DNA of 64,000 nt from Patiria miniata (taxonomy: Eukaryota; Echinodermata; Asteroidea; Valvatida; Asterinidae). A model generated the notes under the pieces. It was not told the DNA's origin. It was given only the letters and a program-made list of their open reading frames with translations, and did no database searches. Made by a program: the position numbers and the translations under genes. This document shows, in pieces, positions 1 to 11,689 of this stretch. The stretch is taken from assembly GCF_015706575.1 (NCBI RefSeq), contig NW_024037056.1, positions 7,577,176-7,641,175 of the forward strand, given 5' to 3'. Within the stretch, counting starts at the first letter, position 1. Every line of letters starts with the position of its first letter.

Positions 1-1223
1 AGATCGTGACCGACTGGTCCAAAGCACCAAACTTGGCAGATAGATTCTTATAGACCTAGAGAAGATATTTAGAAGGGGTGACACCCGAAATTCTTTTGGG
101 AAGGGTGCCTAATTTGCATAAATCGTTAATCCCTGCCGTGTAATATATTTATTCCCATATTTGGGTATATTTTAATTTTTTTATTTTTTTGAAAAGTGTA
201 TTTTGGGGATTCTACTTACATATCTTTACTTAAATAACATTTTCCAAAGCATATAAGTGACTGAATAATTATGAGGAAATAGTAACGATCCAAAATGGCT
301 ACTATTATGCCCTAAATTGCGCGCAGTTACCTTGTCCCCAGATATCATCAATTAGTCTTGCCAAACATCAGCATTGATGAACTTCAAATTCACCAAGTAG
401 CTTACTGGTACAGTTACCCTATTGAAACCTTATGCAAAATCATGTGAACAATGAGAACATTGTGATATTTAGCCCAGAAAACAAAAAGTGGGGAAAAAAC
501 GAGGTGTCCATAAATTGGGCTAACACGTAAGGTGAAGGGTTGCCTAACATGGAACTCTGGAACAAGTTCAAGGAAATTCCCAAAATTATTGTTGAGAAAA
601 CGTTTTGGCGTAGACAACATTATTGTAAACAACAATAATCTCTTATTTGGGGGGATTTTGTTGAACTTGTTCAAGTCCCCACGTTACCCTTCCCGTAGTA
701 GCCCAATTTACGGACACCACATTTTCTCCCCTTTAAGTTGGTCTTTTGGGCCAAACATCAAGATGATATCAATTTTCACATGATTTCCCACTTATTTTTG
801 TTAGGTTAACTATGTCAGTAAGTACCTTTGTGAATTTGAAGCTCACCACTACCCACGTTTGGCGAGACTAGTTGATGATATCTGAGGAAAAGGTAAATGC
901 GCGTAACTTTAGGGTAAAATAGTAGCCATTTTGGATCGTTACTATGTCCTCATAATTATTCAGTCACTTACATGCTTTACAAAATGTTATTGAAGTAAGA
1001 ATATGCAAGTAGAATCACCAAAATACACTTTTCAAAAAAATAAAACAATAAAAATATACCCAAATATGGGAAAACATATATTACACTGCAGGGATTAACG
1101 ATTTATGCAAATTAGGCACCCTTCCCAAAAGAATTTCAGGTGTCACCCCTTCTAAATATCTTCTCTAGGTCTATAAGAATCTATCTGCCAAGTTTGGTGC
1201 TTTGGACCAGTCGGTCACGATTC
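1..1223. repeat. 1.2-kb foldback (inverted repeat) element
   Basis: The whole interval reads as one imperfect palindrome centred near 612. The start (positions 4-17, TCGTGACCGACTGG) is the exact reverse complement of 1207-1220. Similar pairing continues inward through the block at 300-320 (pairs with 895-925) to a short centre near 600-625. The arms differ by scattered substitutions and indels, so this is an old genomic foldback and not a simple assembly mirror. The left end may continue beyond the window. The two short ORFs on opposite strands near the centre are the same sequence read from each arm and are not genes. Confidence 0.85.
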
Positions 1224-1250
1224 CAACCATATGCCACCTGACTATTCTTA

Positions 1251-3182
1251 TTAATCACAGACTTTAATTCTTTAAGAAGTGATTTTATGGCTGAGAAAAT
1301 AGCAAGAAAAATCGGTCAGTGAAGCAACGTTCAGGGAATAAATAGTCGATATTAATTTGTTGTAGGATAGTTCCAAGAATATTCCAAGAGAGTTGCTGCC
1401 GTGAATCAGAGTTTATAAAGGAGAGGGAAAGTGGGACTCGCTATCAGCACCATCGGGGCCGTTCCTCATTTCTTTACATTTCCTGGGATGCAAACAATTA
1501 CGAGGACGGGAGGCTCTGTGAGCTGTTGCATTTTTTTGAAGAGTTTTTTTTTCCCCTTCCGACTAGCATGCAGAGAAGAGTTCCGTTAATTTGAGCCTTA
1601 GTTCACCGGTGTGTATACCAGTGTAGGCACACAAGTGAGCTGCCCAGAGTGCATGAGTTAAGTTTTTTTTCTTTTTCAGTATATCATACACATCTAGGAA
1701 GTCAATTAAGGCTCTCATGCAGGGCTGCGGTAATGGGTGGGTAAGGCTTGTCAACACGTAACTCGCCCGCGGGCCCATTAGGTTAGAAATTCCCAGAGAG
1801 CGGGAATTTCAAAACACTTCCCTGAACGTTCCTTGCACTGACCGGTTTTCCTGGCTATTTTCTCAGTCATTAAAACACTTCTTAAAGAATTAAAGTCTGT
1901 GATTAAAAGAATTCATGGTGGCGGCCATACTCCTTTCCATTTAATTTTAGATGTAGGGGCGGCATGTATGATTACGCCCCTTCCCAATAAACACGACTTA
2001 GTTGAAGAGAACTCATAAATCGAGAAATGGATCGTTCTATTAGACAGTCGCAACGCTTTCGACAGAGGAGGTTAGGCTGTGGATTTCATGTAAGGAACGT
2101 AACACAGGCAAAGACTTTGGATATAGAATAAGAAAGAAAGAAATTAACTTTAGAAAAGGGGGGGGGGTAGGAGAGAGACACTAAACAAAGGAGAAATGTT
2201 ATCATTCAGATGCACAGTTCTAAGCTCTTCTATGAAAATTTGGTGGCTCTGAAAAGAGCCGTTTGCTTTGTTTCGAGTGAATACAGAACTATTTGATGCC
2301 GGAAACAAGCCCTCTTTCTGCCCTGCCGGCTGATTCTGCGATGATGTGGAAGACTGTCCACAAGGCAACTCATCATCGCTATCGCTAAGCATCATGAGGT
2401 CTTGTTCGGCTTCTTGGTTTCTTGAGCCGGGGGTGGGTGGGCAAATGAGTTCTAGGTTCTAAGTTAATTTCTTTCTTTCTTATTCTATATCCAAACTCTG
2501 GGCAGCTCAATTGTGTGCCTACACTGGTATACCCACCGGTGAACTCATGGGCGTCGCCAGGATTTTTTCTAGAGGGAGGCAAAACATATTTTCCCCAAAA
2601 TATTCTTGTATTTCTGAACACATTCTCGATTTCTCAGTTTTAGACGGGGGCAGGGACATTTTGCCAACCCCCCCCCCCCAACTCATTACATTTACAAAAC
2701 TATGACTTCGCGCCTATTTTTCTTGTCTTTTTTTATCTTTTTTTTTTCTTCCTTTTTTGGGGAGTGCTTTTCCAGGGGAGGGGAAGCGCCCCCCTTGCCC
2801 CCCCCCCCCCCCCTCGCGACGCCCATGGGTGAACTAAGTCTCAAATTAATGGAACTCTTCTCTGCATGCTAGTCGGAAGGAAAAAAAAAATCTTCAAAAA
2901 AATGCATCAGCTCACAGAGCCTCCCGTCCTCGTAATTGTTTTGCATCCCACGAAATGTAAAGAAATGAGGAACGGCCCTGATGGTGCTGATAGTGAGTCC
3001 CACTCCTTTATAAACTCTGATTCACGGCAGCAACTCTCTTGGAATAATCTTGGAAGTATCCTACAACAAATTAATATCGTCGATTTATTTCCTGAAAGTT
3101 GATTGCACTGACCGGTTTTCCTTGGCCTTGCTATTTTCTCAGCCATAAAATCACTTCTCAAAGAATTAAATTCTGTGATTAC
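1251..3182. repeat. Nested foldback complex with repeated termini
   Basis: The block starting at 1251 (TTAATCACAG) occurs inverted at 1897-1906 and again at about 3171-3182. The sequence from 1251 to about 1650 pairs with 2495-3182 as long inverted arms. A second, smaller inverted pair lies inside (about 2105-2150 with 2455-2500). The flank after the inner right end (about 1911-1990, containing GGTGGCGGCCAT) is repeated directly at about 3188-3270. This suggests that two related foldback copies inserted or recombined next to each other. No credible coding sequence is present. Confidence 0.75.
2546..2827. mobile_element. hAT-like MITE nested in a foldback arm
   Basis: This 282-bp insert has perfect 12-bp terminal inverted repeats, CATGGGCGTCGC at the left and its complement at 2816-2827. 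It interrupts the right arm of the surrounding foldback and is bracketed by the 8-bp direct repeat GGTGAACT (2538-2545 and 2828-2835). The intact left arm near 1600-1612 carries the same site once, so it acts as an empty-site control. An 8-bp target duplication is typical of hAT superfamily transposition. The body is low-complexity (T and C runs) and has no ORF. Confidence 0.8.
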
Positions 3183-3267
3183 TAAGAATTCCTGGTGGCG
3201 GCCATTTTCCTTCCCATTTTATTTGTTGATGTAGTAGCGGCATGTATGATTACGCCCCTTCCCAATG

Positions 3268-3400
3268 AAACCCGTGGTGCTTTCGCCAGGGCGCTTTTGC
3301 TTTCGCCGTGGCGCTTTTGCGCTTGCCGTGGCGCTTTTGCGCTTGCCGTGGGGCTTTTGCGCTTGCCGTGGCGCTTTTGCTTTTGCCGTGACAGTTGTGG
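3268..3400. repeat. Tandem repeat, 20-bp GC-rich unit
   Basis: There are about five to six imperfect copies of a unit close to GCGCTTTTGCGCTTGCCGTG. The array gives overlapping open frames on both strands that encode only repetitive Arg/Ala/Lys-rich peptides. These frames are a by-product of the repeat. Confidence 0.85.
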
Positions 3401-3489
3401 GCCACCGTACAAACCAAACAACAAAACTAATCCCCAAAAAGCTTGATCCAAATCAATTCGGAAGGATAACTGTTTAATTATACATGTAC

Positions 3490-6400
3490 CTGGACAAAAG
3501 CACCCCACTTCTCGTGACTTTTCAAGAAGGAAGTCGCTTGGGTTAAAATGAAGAGGTCATCGTGGTTCTCGAAGATAAAAAGTGTCTGCCCGCCCAGCTT
3601 CAGACACGCCGAGATGCTACGGAGCGCTTGGGTCTGCTCGGGAAACCAGTGAAGAACGAAGAAACAGACAGCTTTGTCGAATCCCTCTCGCCAGTCCGGG
3701 TTGTCTCCCACGGCTCGGGCGTCGCATTGACTGTATGCTACGTTTGGTGCCGAGTTGGTCTTAACGGCCACCGCTACCATTTCCTCTGAAGCGTCAACGC
3801 CTAAAGGGAAGGGGAACAGAGTTAACCCTAAAAGGGCCGGGGGGGGGCGGAATCCGCCCCCCCCCTCAACATTTTCCGTGATAGCCTCTAAAAAATTTTT
3901 TTTCGCGACCCGAGCTGTTATGACTTTTTAGCCTCGAGCTTTGCGCATCTTTTGATACCAAAAACGTAAAAATCGGATCACGGGTTGCCGCGTAGCGAAA
4001 AAATGTCCGGCGCTACGCGCCGTGAAAACTGGATTTTCGCATATACGTCGTGTACACAGAGCAGAATTGCCATTCGTACATATGAATAATTAATTAGCCA
4101 TAACTCCAAAACCCTTTGACCTATAGTCATGAAATTTCTTGGGTATGTCAAGGAAGAGTTGCTCTATGCATGTATAGAGTTTCAAAATTTTTCGTCACTC
4201 GATGGCCGAGATCTTAGGGGGGGGGGCCGAATCCGCCCCCCCCCCGGCTGAGAGATGGTCAAAATAACCCGGCCCCTTTAGGGTTAAGGCACTCTGCTTG
4301 ATATGATGGTATATTAGCAGTTTTTGGTTGCGTAATTTCAAACTGCTGTTGAACGTGCGAGCTCCTGTGGAATGATCGTTTTTGAGCGTAGTTAAGCTGG
4401 AGGATAGAATAGTGACACAGGACACGCCGTATTTAAAAACTACAATTAAATTTCTCCCTCTAAATTTCACGTAATTTCCAATCTGATTTGATAATATAAC
4501 AGAATGGTTCTCTATCTAAAAGAAAATTTACATAATATTGATAGTTGACAAATAAAATAGATATTTCGGACCAAATTCCATGCGTCGTCGACAGCTCATT
4601 AAGTATTCAAAACGAGGTCACGCACCGGAATGCCATGCATACAGCGCACGTAAAATGAGCAGCTTTTCAGTGCGCTGCGGACTGACTGGGATAGGTCGCC
4701 GTTCGCACGCATGATCGAATGAAAATTAAATTTTCACGAAGTGACCTATCTTGATAGGTCGCCGTTCGTGCGCATGAAATATGAAAACGAAATGTTCACG
4801 AAGTGACATGGATTTGGCGCCTATTTTTCACCTGGTAGTGATGAGTTTTTGCCTTAGAAACAATTTAAAATCATAATTCAACTATCCAACTTTATTTTAT
4901 ATAAAAACTGAGTCAACAAAAATTAGTGTTCTGGGTGAAAGAGTGGATGCAAAATAGGCCCAACTTCAATTGCGTTTTTCTCGAAATGGCAAAAACTGAG
5001 ATAGGTCAGATCGTGGAACGATCAACGATACATATTAATGTATTGACGTCAATGATCCCATAATTAATTTGTGGTTATTGCTTCTCTGCTGGGAAGTCAT
5101 TGTATGTGATTTGAGCAAACTGATTGGATATTTTCAGTCTTAAGTCGTACTAAATAAAAATTATAGACTATAGTTTATTTTATAGATATGTGATTTAAGC
5201 AAACTGACTGGATATTATCAGTCTTAAGCAAGACATTGCTCAAAGGCAAATCTTTTTAGCATAATCCTTTGAGCATTCACAAGGCCTACATGGAAATAAG
5301 AATTTTTAAATAATCAAAAGAAAATATGGTTATTTGAGTAAGCTTGAGTTATCATTGTAACATCATTTCTTTGGTTTTTAATAATGAGAACAGATGGCCT
5401 ATGGGGTCCGAAAGTGACTCCAAATCTTAAGAACAACTCACAGAGCTGCATAAACATGTACATGTACATGTACTACGGTGCAAGTCTCAAGTTTTAGTAA
5501 TACATGTACACGTACATGTATTTGTTTTCTGTTGTTTCAATTAAAAATATGACTGTCAAAGAAAAAAAGGTGGAGAAGCCACATTGATTATACAAAAAAT
5601 CATGTATAAACAGTGTACAGGCCCCCGAATATTTTAGTGAGTGGTTACATTTGCACATGTATACTGGTTTGGTAAAAAAAATAAAAAATCAATCAATCAA
5701 TAAAATCATATTGTTTTAATCCTAATGACCTAATTGGCCTTTGTCTTATGGGGTCCAAACTTATAAGTTATACTAGCAAGCTACATATACTGGTTTATTA
5801 AAAAAAAATAAAAAAAAAAACATAAAAAAAAAACGTTGTTCTTTTCTCATGAATAAACATAATTTTCCCTTAAACTACTGAATAATTGTGATCCATTGAC
5901 GATCACTGCTGAAGAAAAAAATGTGGAAACCGCGACGTTTACAAATAAAAGACTCTTTCAACAATATTATAGTCAGCAAGTGTACTAAGCATTTGTAATG
6001 CTGTGTGGTGTACAACAAAATGTACATGTACAGGAACTATACATGTACACGTATACACGTACATTATACTGTGCAAAAACAGCCACACCGAAAACATACA
6101 GTGTATGTACCGGACATCTATCTTTTTGCCCCAACATATGGAATGGGGAAGGGGGGGGGGGGACACTGCGTATGCCATACGTACGGGAAGGGGGTGTCTA
6201 AAAAGTCGGCATTTCGTGCATATCATAGGAGGCTTTATGGGCTATATAGCTGCTCGCATAGTTTCTCGAGCGCACGTAAAATGAGCAGCTTTTCAGTGCG
6301 CTGCGGACTGACTGGGATAGGTCGCCGTTCGCACGCAAGATCGAATGAAAATTAAATTTTCACGAAGTGACCTATCTTGATAGGTCGCCGTTCGTGCGCA

Positions 6401-7475
6401 TGAAATATGAAAACGAAATGTTCACGAAGTGACATGGATTTGGCGCCTATTTTCCACCTGGTAGTGATGAGTTTTTGCCTTAGAAGCAATTTAAAATCAT
6501 AATTCAACTATCCAACTTTATGTTATATAAAAACTGAGTCAACAAAAAATAGTGTTCTGGGTGAAAGAGTGGATGCAAAATAGGCCCAACTTCAATTGCG
6601 TTTTTCTCGAAATGGCAAAAACTGAGATAGGTCAGATCGTGGAACGATCAACGATACATATTAATGTATTGACGTCAATGATCCCATAATTAATTTGTGG
6701 TTATTGCTTCTCTGCTGGGAAGTCATTGTATGTGATTTGAGCAAACTGACTGGATATTTTCAGTCTTAAGTCGTACTAAATAAAAATTATAGACTATAGT
6801 TTATTTTATAGATATGTGATTTAAGCAAACTGACTGGATGCTATCAGTCTTAAGCAAGACATTTCTCAAAGGCAAATCTTTTTAGCATAATCCTTTGAGC
6901 ATTCACAAGGCCTACATGGAAATAAGAATTTTTAAATAATCAAAAGAAAATATGGTTATTTGAGTAAGCTTGAGTTATCATTGTAACATCATTTCTTTGG
7001 TTTTTAATAATGAGAACAGATGGCCACACCGAAAACATACAGTGTATGTACCGGACATCTATCTTTTTGCCCCAACATATGGAATGGGGGAGGGGGGACA
7101 CTGCGTATGCCATACGTACGGGAAGGGGGTGTCTAAAAAGTCGGCATTTCGTGCATATCATAGGAGGCTTTATGGGCTATATAGCTGCTCGCATAGTTTC
7201 TCGAGAAAACAAACAAACACAAAATTCCACCTACGAAAAATAGGTGCGTCAACACCTCATCCATGGAGCAGCTGGCGATGCAGAAGCCGAGGATTGGAAC
7301 CTGTTACACTCTTGACTTTCCCTGCCATTGACTTGGTTTCTTCCCCAGTACCGCACCCCACGTCCAGTACCGTGTCTTCTGGTCTCAACTCCAGTTTGTC
7401 AATGTGTTGCATGATGACGGAATGTTGGACGAATCTGCCATCCCCGCAGTAGTCGTTACTTGCTGAGAAATTCAT
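3490..7475 (-). CDS. Class I SAM-dependent methyltransferase, JHAMT-like (5' exons only)
   Basis: Two minus-strand exons join cleanly. Exon 1 (7475-7301) starts at an ATG and encodes the SAM-binding motif I VLDVGCGTGEET. It ends at a CAG|GT donor after one base of a split glycine codon. Exon 2 (3800-3490) follows a CTTTAG acceptor and restores the frame to give SVTGVDASEEMVAVAV, the acidic-residue motif II, then the core strand FDKAVCFFVLHWFPEQ and LKLGGQTLFIFE. It ends in phase 0 at CCAG|GTACAT. The order and spacing match methyltransferase-11/25-type enzymes annotated as juvenile hormone acid methyltransferase-like in invertebrates. About 162 residues are visible. The C-terminal exons were not found in 1-3489 and probably lie beyond the window. 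The methyl acceptor cannot be inferred. The 3.5-kb intron holds several repeats. Confidence 0.85.
3822..4287. mobile_element. piggyBac-type MITE (TTAA-flanked)
   Basis: TTAA occurs at both ends (3822-3825 and 4284-4287). Inside it are terminal inverted repeats starting CCCTAAAAGGGCCGGG and CCCTAAAGGGGCCGGG. TTAA duplication with a CCCTA-type terminus is characteristic of piggyBac elements. The 458-bp body has G/C runs near both ends and no ORF, so the element is non-autonomous. It sits in the methyltransferase intron, just upstream of exon 2. Confidence 0.8.
4644..5399. repeat. Repeat block Y, copy 1
   Basis: This ~755-bp block is repeated nearly identically at 6269-7024. It begins GCGCACGTAAAATGAGCAGC and ends AATGAGAACAGATGGCC. 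Inside are two tandem ~60-bp units, each holding GATAGGTCGCCGTTCG and a TTCACGAAGTGAC motif, and a further internal duplication around 5110-5220 (GTGATTTGAGCAAACTG). No coding potential is seen. Confidence 0.85.
5400..6081. other. Intronic AT-rich and low-complexity stretch
   Basis: No gene is seen. The stretch contains ACATGTACATGTAC-type dinucleotide-rich palindromic runs near 5455-5520, an AATC short repeat near 5690, and A-rich tracts near 5800-5835. Confidence 0.6.
6082..7206. mobile_element. X-Y-X composite: block Y flanked by direct repeats
   Basis: A ~185-bp sequence X (6082-6270) recurs in the same orientation at 7023-7206. Both copies start GCCACACCGAAAACATACAG and end TAGTTTCTCGAG. 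Between them is the second copy of block Y (about 6269-7024). The structure resembles a small element with short direct terminal repeats (TRIM-like), or Y inserted between two X copies made by unequal exchange. The short ORFs of 60-160 codons here are translations of X and are not conserved proteins. Confidence 0.7.
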
Positions 7476-8590
7476 GAGAGATGCTGATTTTCACAGGTCG
7501 AAACAGACTATGAAAGTGATGATAATCTTTAGGAACTATGACTGTGTCTGAACAACCCCGAATGACTTCATTCACGCACTGAACTGTCGGGTATCAGACG
7601 CGTTTTGCATGATTCATGTTCATCAATGACGGCATACGACCTTGAACTGTGACATGAACAATTCGCTATCATCATACATTGGTAACGCCAGACTCTAAAT
7701 TGCGGGGGAGGGTGTCGAGCAGTACGCGCCCACCACTACCTGCTCGCTCAACCTGGTATTGACGTTTGCATGTGCAAGATGTTGGTGCGTTACATTTGCG
7801 TTTGCTTTTTTTATGCAGTGTCTGGGGTAAAAAAAAAGAAGCAATTCGTCGCAGCGCGAGCATGGCGTGAGTTACGAAAACACGCTTTTATTTTAATTTA
7901 ACTGTTACGATCTCAACAAAGCAACTTGCAGTATCATATGTGACAGTCATATTAATATTAACAAATGAGGAAGGAAATGAATGTTTTTGAGAAGGCGTGG
8001 ACAAATGATCGCGAAAACACGTACGGCACTTTGTGAATAACAAACAAAGTACACGATATAAATCCATTTCTGGCCAATTGCGGCATAGAATCAGAATACA
8101 GGAAGAAAGTTTCCTATCTAAGGCTTACTATTGGAATCGAGGTTGGAAATAAAGTGAGCACTCGGGACGAGGTTGGGGAGGGGATCACTCTACGCAGTGG
8201 CGGAGTTGCCCCCCCCCCCCCCCCCCCCCCCGTCCAGCCTGAGACAAATGTTGTGTAGAATGGGGAAAACATTTATTTTCAAATTGCCTTAGTTAGAATG
8301 CAGGAAAATTATGTTCTTAGTAAGGTGAACGCAGGATCTGTGGGTTACCGGCAACTGTTGTAAATGACCCACTGGGTTTGCTTTTGTAACTGTGCGCTAA
8401 ATAAAAACTGAAGCTCGAATTACTAACATGATTTTTTTTGTTGCAGTAGAAACCACTTTTTGCAAATACGTCAATGCTATGACATCCAGACCTCGCGCGC
8501 CCACGCAGTTAACGTGAGACAGCAAAATTAAGGTACGGGATTTCAGTCTCTCTGTGAGACAACTACTAGGTTAAGTTGTAAGTGTGGTAA
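7476..8590. other. 5' flank of the methyltransferase; no gene seen
   Basis: This is unassigned sequence upstream of the methyltransferase start codon, which may contain its promoter. A run of about 22 C residues lies near 8210-8231. A minus-strand frame at 7672-7863 shows no recognisable domain and is not called. Confidence 0.5.
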
Positions 8591-8593
8591 GAA

Positions 8594-8947
8594 TTGTCCA
8601 ATCTGTCCGTGTGTCAAGGATTGTATTGTGGTCGTACACTTTCACAGCAATCCAGTGCTTGGATTTGTATGATGAGACAACATGTCAGCCGGTATGAAGA
8701 TCTACTGACCACGGTGAAGAAAAGGAAACTGAGGTGGTACGGACATGTAACGAGAGCAAGCGGATTGTCAAAGACCATCCTCCAAGGTACAGTGCAGGGA
8801 AGGAGGAGACGGGGCAGACAGAGTAAAAAGTGGATAGACAACATCGCCGAATGGACCAGTGAAAGTTGTGCCACAACACAGGCCCTTGCTCACGACCGTC
8901 AGATGTGGAACCAGTTAAACCAACGCTCATCCATGCAGCGCCCCTAA
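8594..8947 (+). mobile_element. 5'-truncated non-LTR retrotransposon (LINE) 3' end
   Basis: The open frame encodes KKRKLRWYGHVTRASGLSK, then a basic stretch QGRRRRGRQSKKWIDNI and a Trp/Gln-containing tail. This is the characteristic C-terminal segment found after the reverse transcriptase domain in many non-LTR elements. The catalytic YADD region and the endonuclease are missing, so it is a dead-on-arrival copy. The 3' flank has a short TAAGCATTAAGCAGTAAG repeat, as expected for a LINE tail. The exact clade is not assignable by eye. Confidence 0.8.
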
Positions 8948-9430
8948 GACCCCGGTGGGTTACGGGACCAGTAAGCATTAAGCAGTAAGGCAAACTTGAA
9001 GTTACAGCCTAGACCAAGTATGGAGTTTTTCAAGTCTCTTGGAAGAAATACCGTCTGCGCTTTTTTTTTTTTTGGTACATAAATTGCGGAGTGTTAACTT
9101 CAAGAATTAACTTCGTGTACAGCGACAATGACAATTCGAATGATATTTGGGTCTGTTGGATTAATCACATGGAAAATAACATATAATCAGCAAGTTTTTC
9201 TGAGCCTCAAACGTATCCCGTACCTGCACCATTTTAAATGATCTCTATTGTTCGGTATACATTGTACATGTTCTTACGTGAACTTAAGAGTTTAATCACA
9301 TTTGGAATCAGTCGCAAGTTTATCACCCAGCCATCCAAGTTCAGGTCGAGTGAAAGCTTTTCGAAGAAACCGTGACGAAGCCGCTCTTGTGTCAACGTTC
9401 ACCGCTTTTATTTGTGATCTGACTTGTTAT

Positions 9431-9900
9431 CAGGGTGACCGTAAGGTCATGACTAAATTGTGCTAAATGCACTTCAAAAATCTGTCAGATTTGTCAAAAA
9501 TCTGCCAAATTCCACCGAATTACTCGAAATACACTTAAAATACTTTGAATCACATGCAGATGTTGTAATATTGCCTTAATGAATTAAAAGTTCAAATTTA
9601 TAAACAATTTATAGCCACATAAAGATAATATGAAATTGCGTAAATTTCAGGCACAACGCAGTTGCGTCAGTGAACCTCAACACCCAGACCAGGCAACCTG
9701 CCCTATTTTGCAGGGGTTTGTTTGAAAAAAAAGATTGAAGCTTTTGCAACCAAATGTACAATTTTTTTAGGAAAATTTGCTGTTTTTCTGTCAAGTTATT
9801 CTGCCAGGAATCTGCCCAAAAAATCCATTTTGTCAAATTGTCTGTCAAACTCGTTTTTTTTTTCAAAGTTAGCCGAAAATTGGCTAAAACGGTCACTCTG
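9431..9900. mobile_element. hAT-like MITE with 8-bp target duplication
   Basis: This 470-bp element begins CAGGGTGACCG and ends CGGTCACTCTG (10 of 11 positions inverted). It is flanked by the exact 8-bp direct repeat CTTGTTAT at 9423-9430 and 9901-9908. The interior is AT-rich with repeated TCTGNCAAAT-like words and has no transposase. Confidence 0.85.
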
Positions 9901-10608
9901 CTTGTTATTTTATTTGATAACATATATTTGAGATAATTTGCCATTCCCAGCATGTTAAATTCCCAGCAAAGTTAACTCTTAAAGAGTTAACCTTTGACCG
10001 TTTTTGAATCGTGCGCTGAATATTCGACGACAAAATCTGTGGACTTACTGCCAATTATCGTTATATGCTACAAAAACACCCTGATAGACCAAATTGTTGT
10101 GTACTGGTTGACCCAAATTCATTGTTCCAAATTATCCTGGTTCAGCTTCTATGCATGAACGTTTCCTAATTCCTATCTTCAAAATCTACATGACAACGAA
10201 AGTGATTATTTATTAATCCATAAGCTGCGGTAAAGAATTCTAAAGAACGATAGCTGGACAATTAACAATAATTGGGTCATTTAACAATGGGCTATTTCTG
10301 TCGGTGAAATTCTGTCACAGATTGAGAGCGACTTATAGCGATCCGATAACAAATATATATCGTGTGCTTCTTTTAATCTGTCAAAGACACTGAACACAAT
10401 GTTCTGTTTTTCCAACGCAGACGCGTTTTTTTTTTCTTTCACGAGAAAGAGATTTGGCTTAAGCATTGTCATAAGTAATAGTCTTACAGCTGCCATTTGC
10501 TGCAGAATGTTTTTTCCCTTAATTATCGATCACTAAGCTACGCTGTGTAGTAACTATTAGAACGGGCTTGGTTTCGAGACTGGTCTTTCCAGAACTAACT
10601 CTGCCGCC

Positions 10609-11673
10609 ATGGATGGAGCACGTTATCAGAAGGGCTCCTCTAAAGCAGGACTTGCCTTGAGTATGGCGATCGTGTTCTTCGTTTTTACCAGTTTTAGGCC
10701 TATACTGAAGGTATCTGGAGAAACCACTTGCACTCGGCAGCCATTGTCACAAACGTTCGTTGCTGCTGAAAATCGAGCACTGAGAAATGCCACAATATGG
10801 TCAGGTTCGGTTGGTAGTCGTGTCACTTGTGTCAGCAAGTGTCACTCGTTGCCTGCGTGCAAATCGGCCAACTTCTATCAACCCAGCGGAGTATGTGATC
10901 TGAATAATGCCACACGAACCGATGTTCCCAATAACTTCGTTGCAGACTACGCGAGGGTGTACTTTGATGGTAATGGAGACACATCTAAGTTGTCTGTTGC
11001 AGCTAATAGCGATTGCCAGAGTTAACTAAAGGCAGGTTACAGCGTGAGCGGTATCTATACGATATTCCCCGCGGGATTTGCAGATGGTTTGAGGGTGTAC
11101 TGCGACATGGAGACCGACGGTGGAGGCTGGCTTGTCATTCAGAGGCGTCAGGATGGCAGTGTTGACTTTTACCGCGGATGGGTTGACTACCGCGTGGGCT
11201 TTGGGGACTTGGCTGGTGAGTTTTGGCTCGGCAACGACAACTTGCGCACCTTGAGTGATTCTTCTGGATCTTGGGATCTTCGAATCGATTTGGAGGACTG
11301 GGATGGTAACACAACCTGGGCCGAGTACGGAAATTTCCGGATCATCTCTGGACAAGATTACCGTCTGAGTTTTGATTCGTACAATGCTAACAGCACGGCC
11401 AGAAACTCATTGGCTAACCACAATCACCAGCCGTTTTCAACAAAGGACAAGGACAATGACTCTCATAATAATCTTAACTGCGCAGAAGATGAGAAAGGAG
11501 CTTGGTGGTACATTTGGTGTTCTGATTCAAACCTGAACGGTATTTATTTTTATGCGCCTTCACATATAAATTTTCAAGGCATCATTTGGAGTTCTTGGAA
11601 AGGATATTCCTACTCGCTGAAAAAATGTGGCATGAAAATTCGACGTAGTATGGACTATTTACAGGCTGCTTAA
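10609..11673 (+). CDS. PAN/fibrinogen-related protein 1 with an in-frame TAA between domains
   Basis: The start is a strong Kozak ATG (GCCGCCATGG). Residues 1-138 contain a hydrophobic signal or anchor segment (about 16-30) and a PAN/apple-like cysteine domain (residues about 40-128). A TAA stop follows at 11023-11025, exactly where the downstream paralogue has Leu (DCQS-L-LKAGYS). The frame then stays open for 215 more codons and encodes a full fibrinogen C-terminal domain: ETDGGGWLVIQRR, DFYRGW, EFWLGNDNL, a calcium-site-like DKDND, NCAEDEKGAWWY, SNLNGIYF and KKCGMKIR. The coding region is intronless. The gene is either a recently broken copy, a read-through gene (the stop is TAA-CTA) or a sequence error. 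Otherwise it would make a secreted PAN-only protein. Family members are secreted lectin-like proteins. Confidence 0.85.
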
Positions 11674-11689
11674 ATATTATTACTATATA

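Noticed and set aside
3195..3508. Overlapping ORFs on both strands around 3.2-3.5 kb
   Set aside because: Produced by the 20-bp GC-rich tandem repeat and its flanks.
6003..6355. ORFs of 93-116 codons
   Set aside because: Translations of repeat X; the second copy at 7.0 kb does not preserve a reading frame as a protein would.
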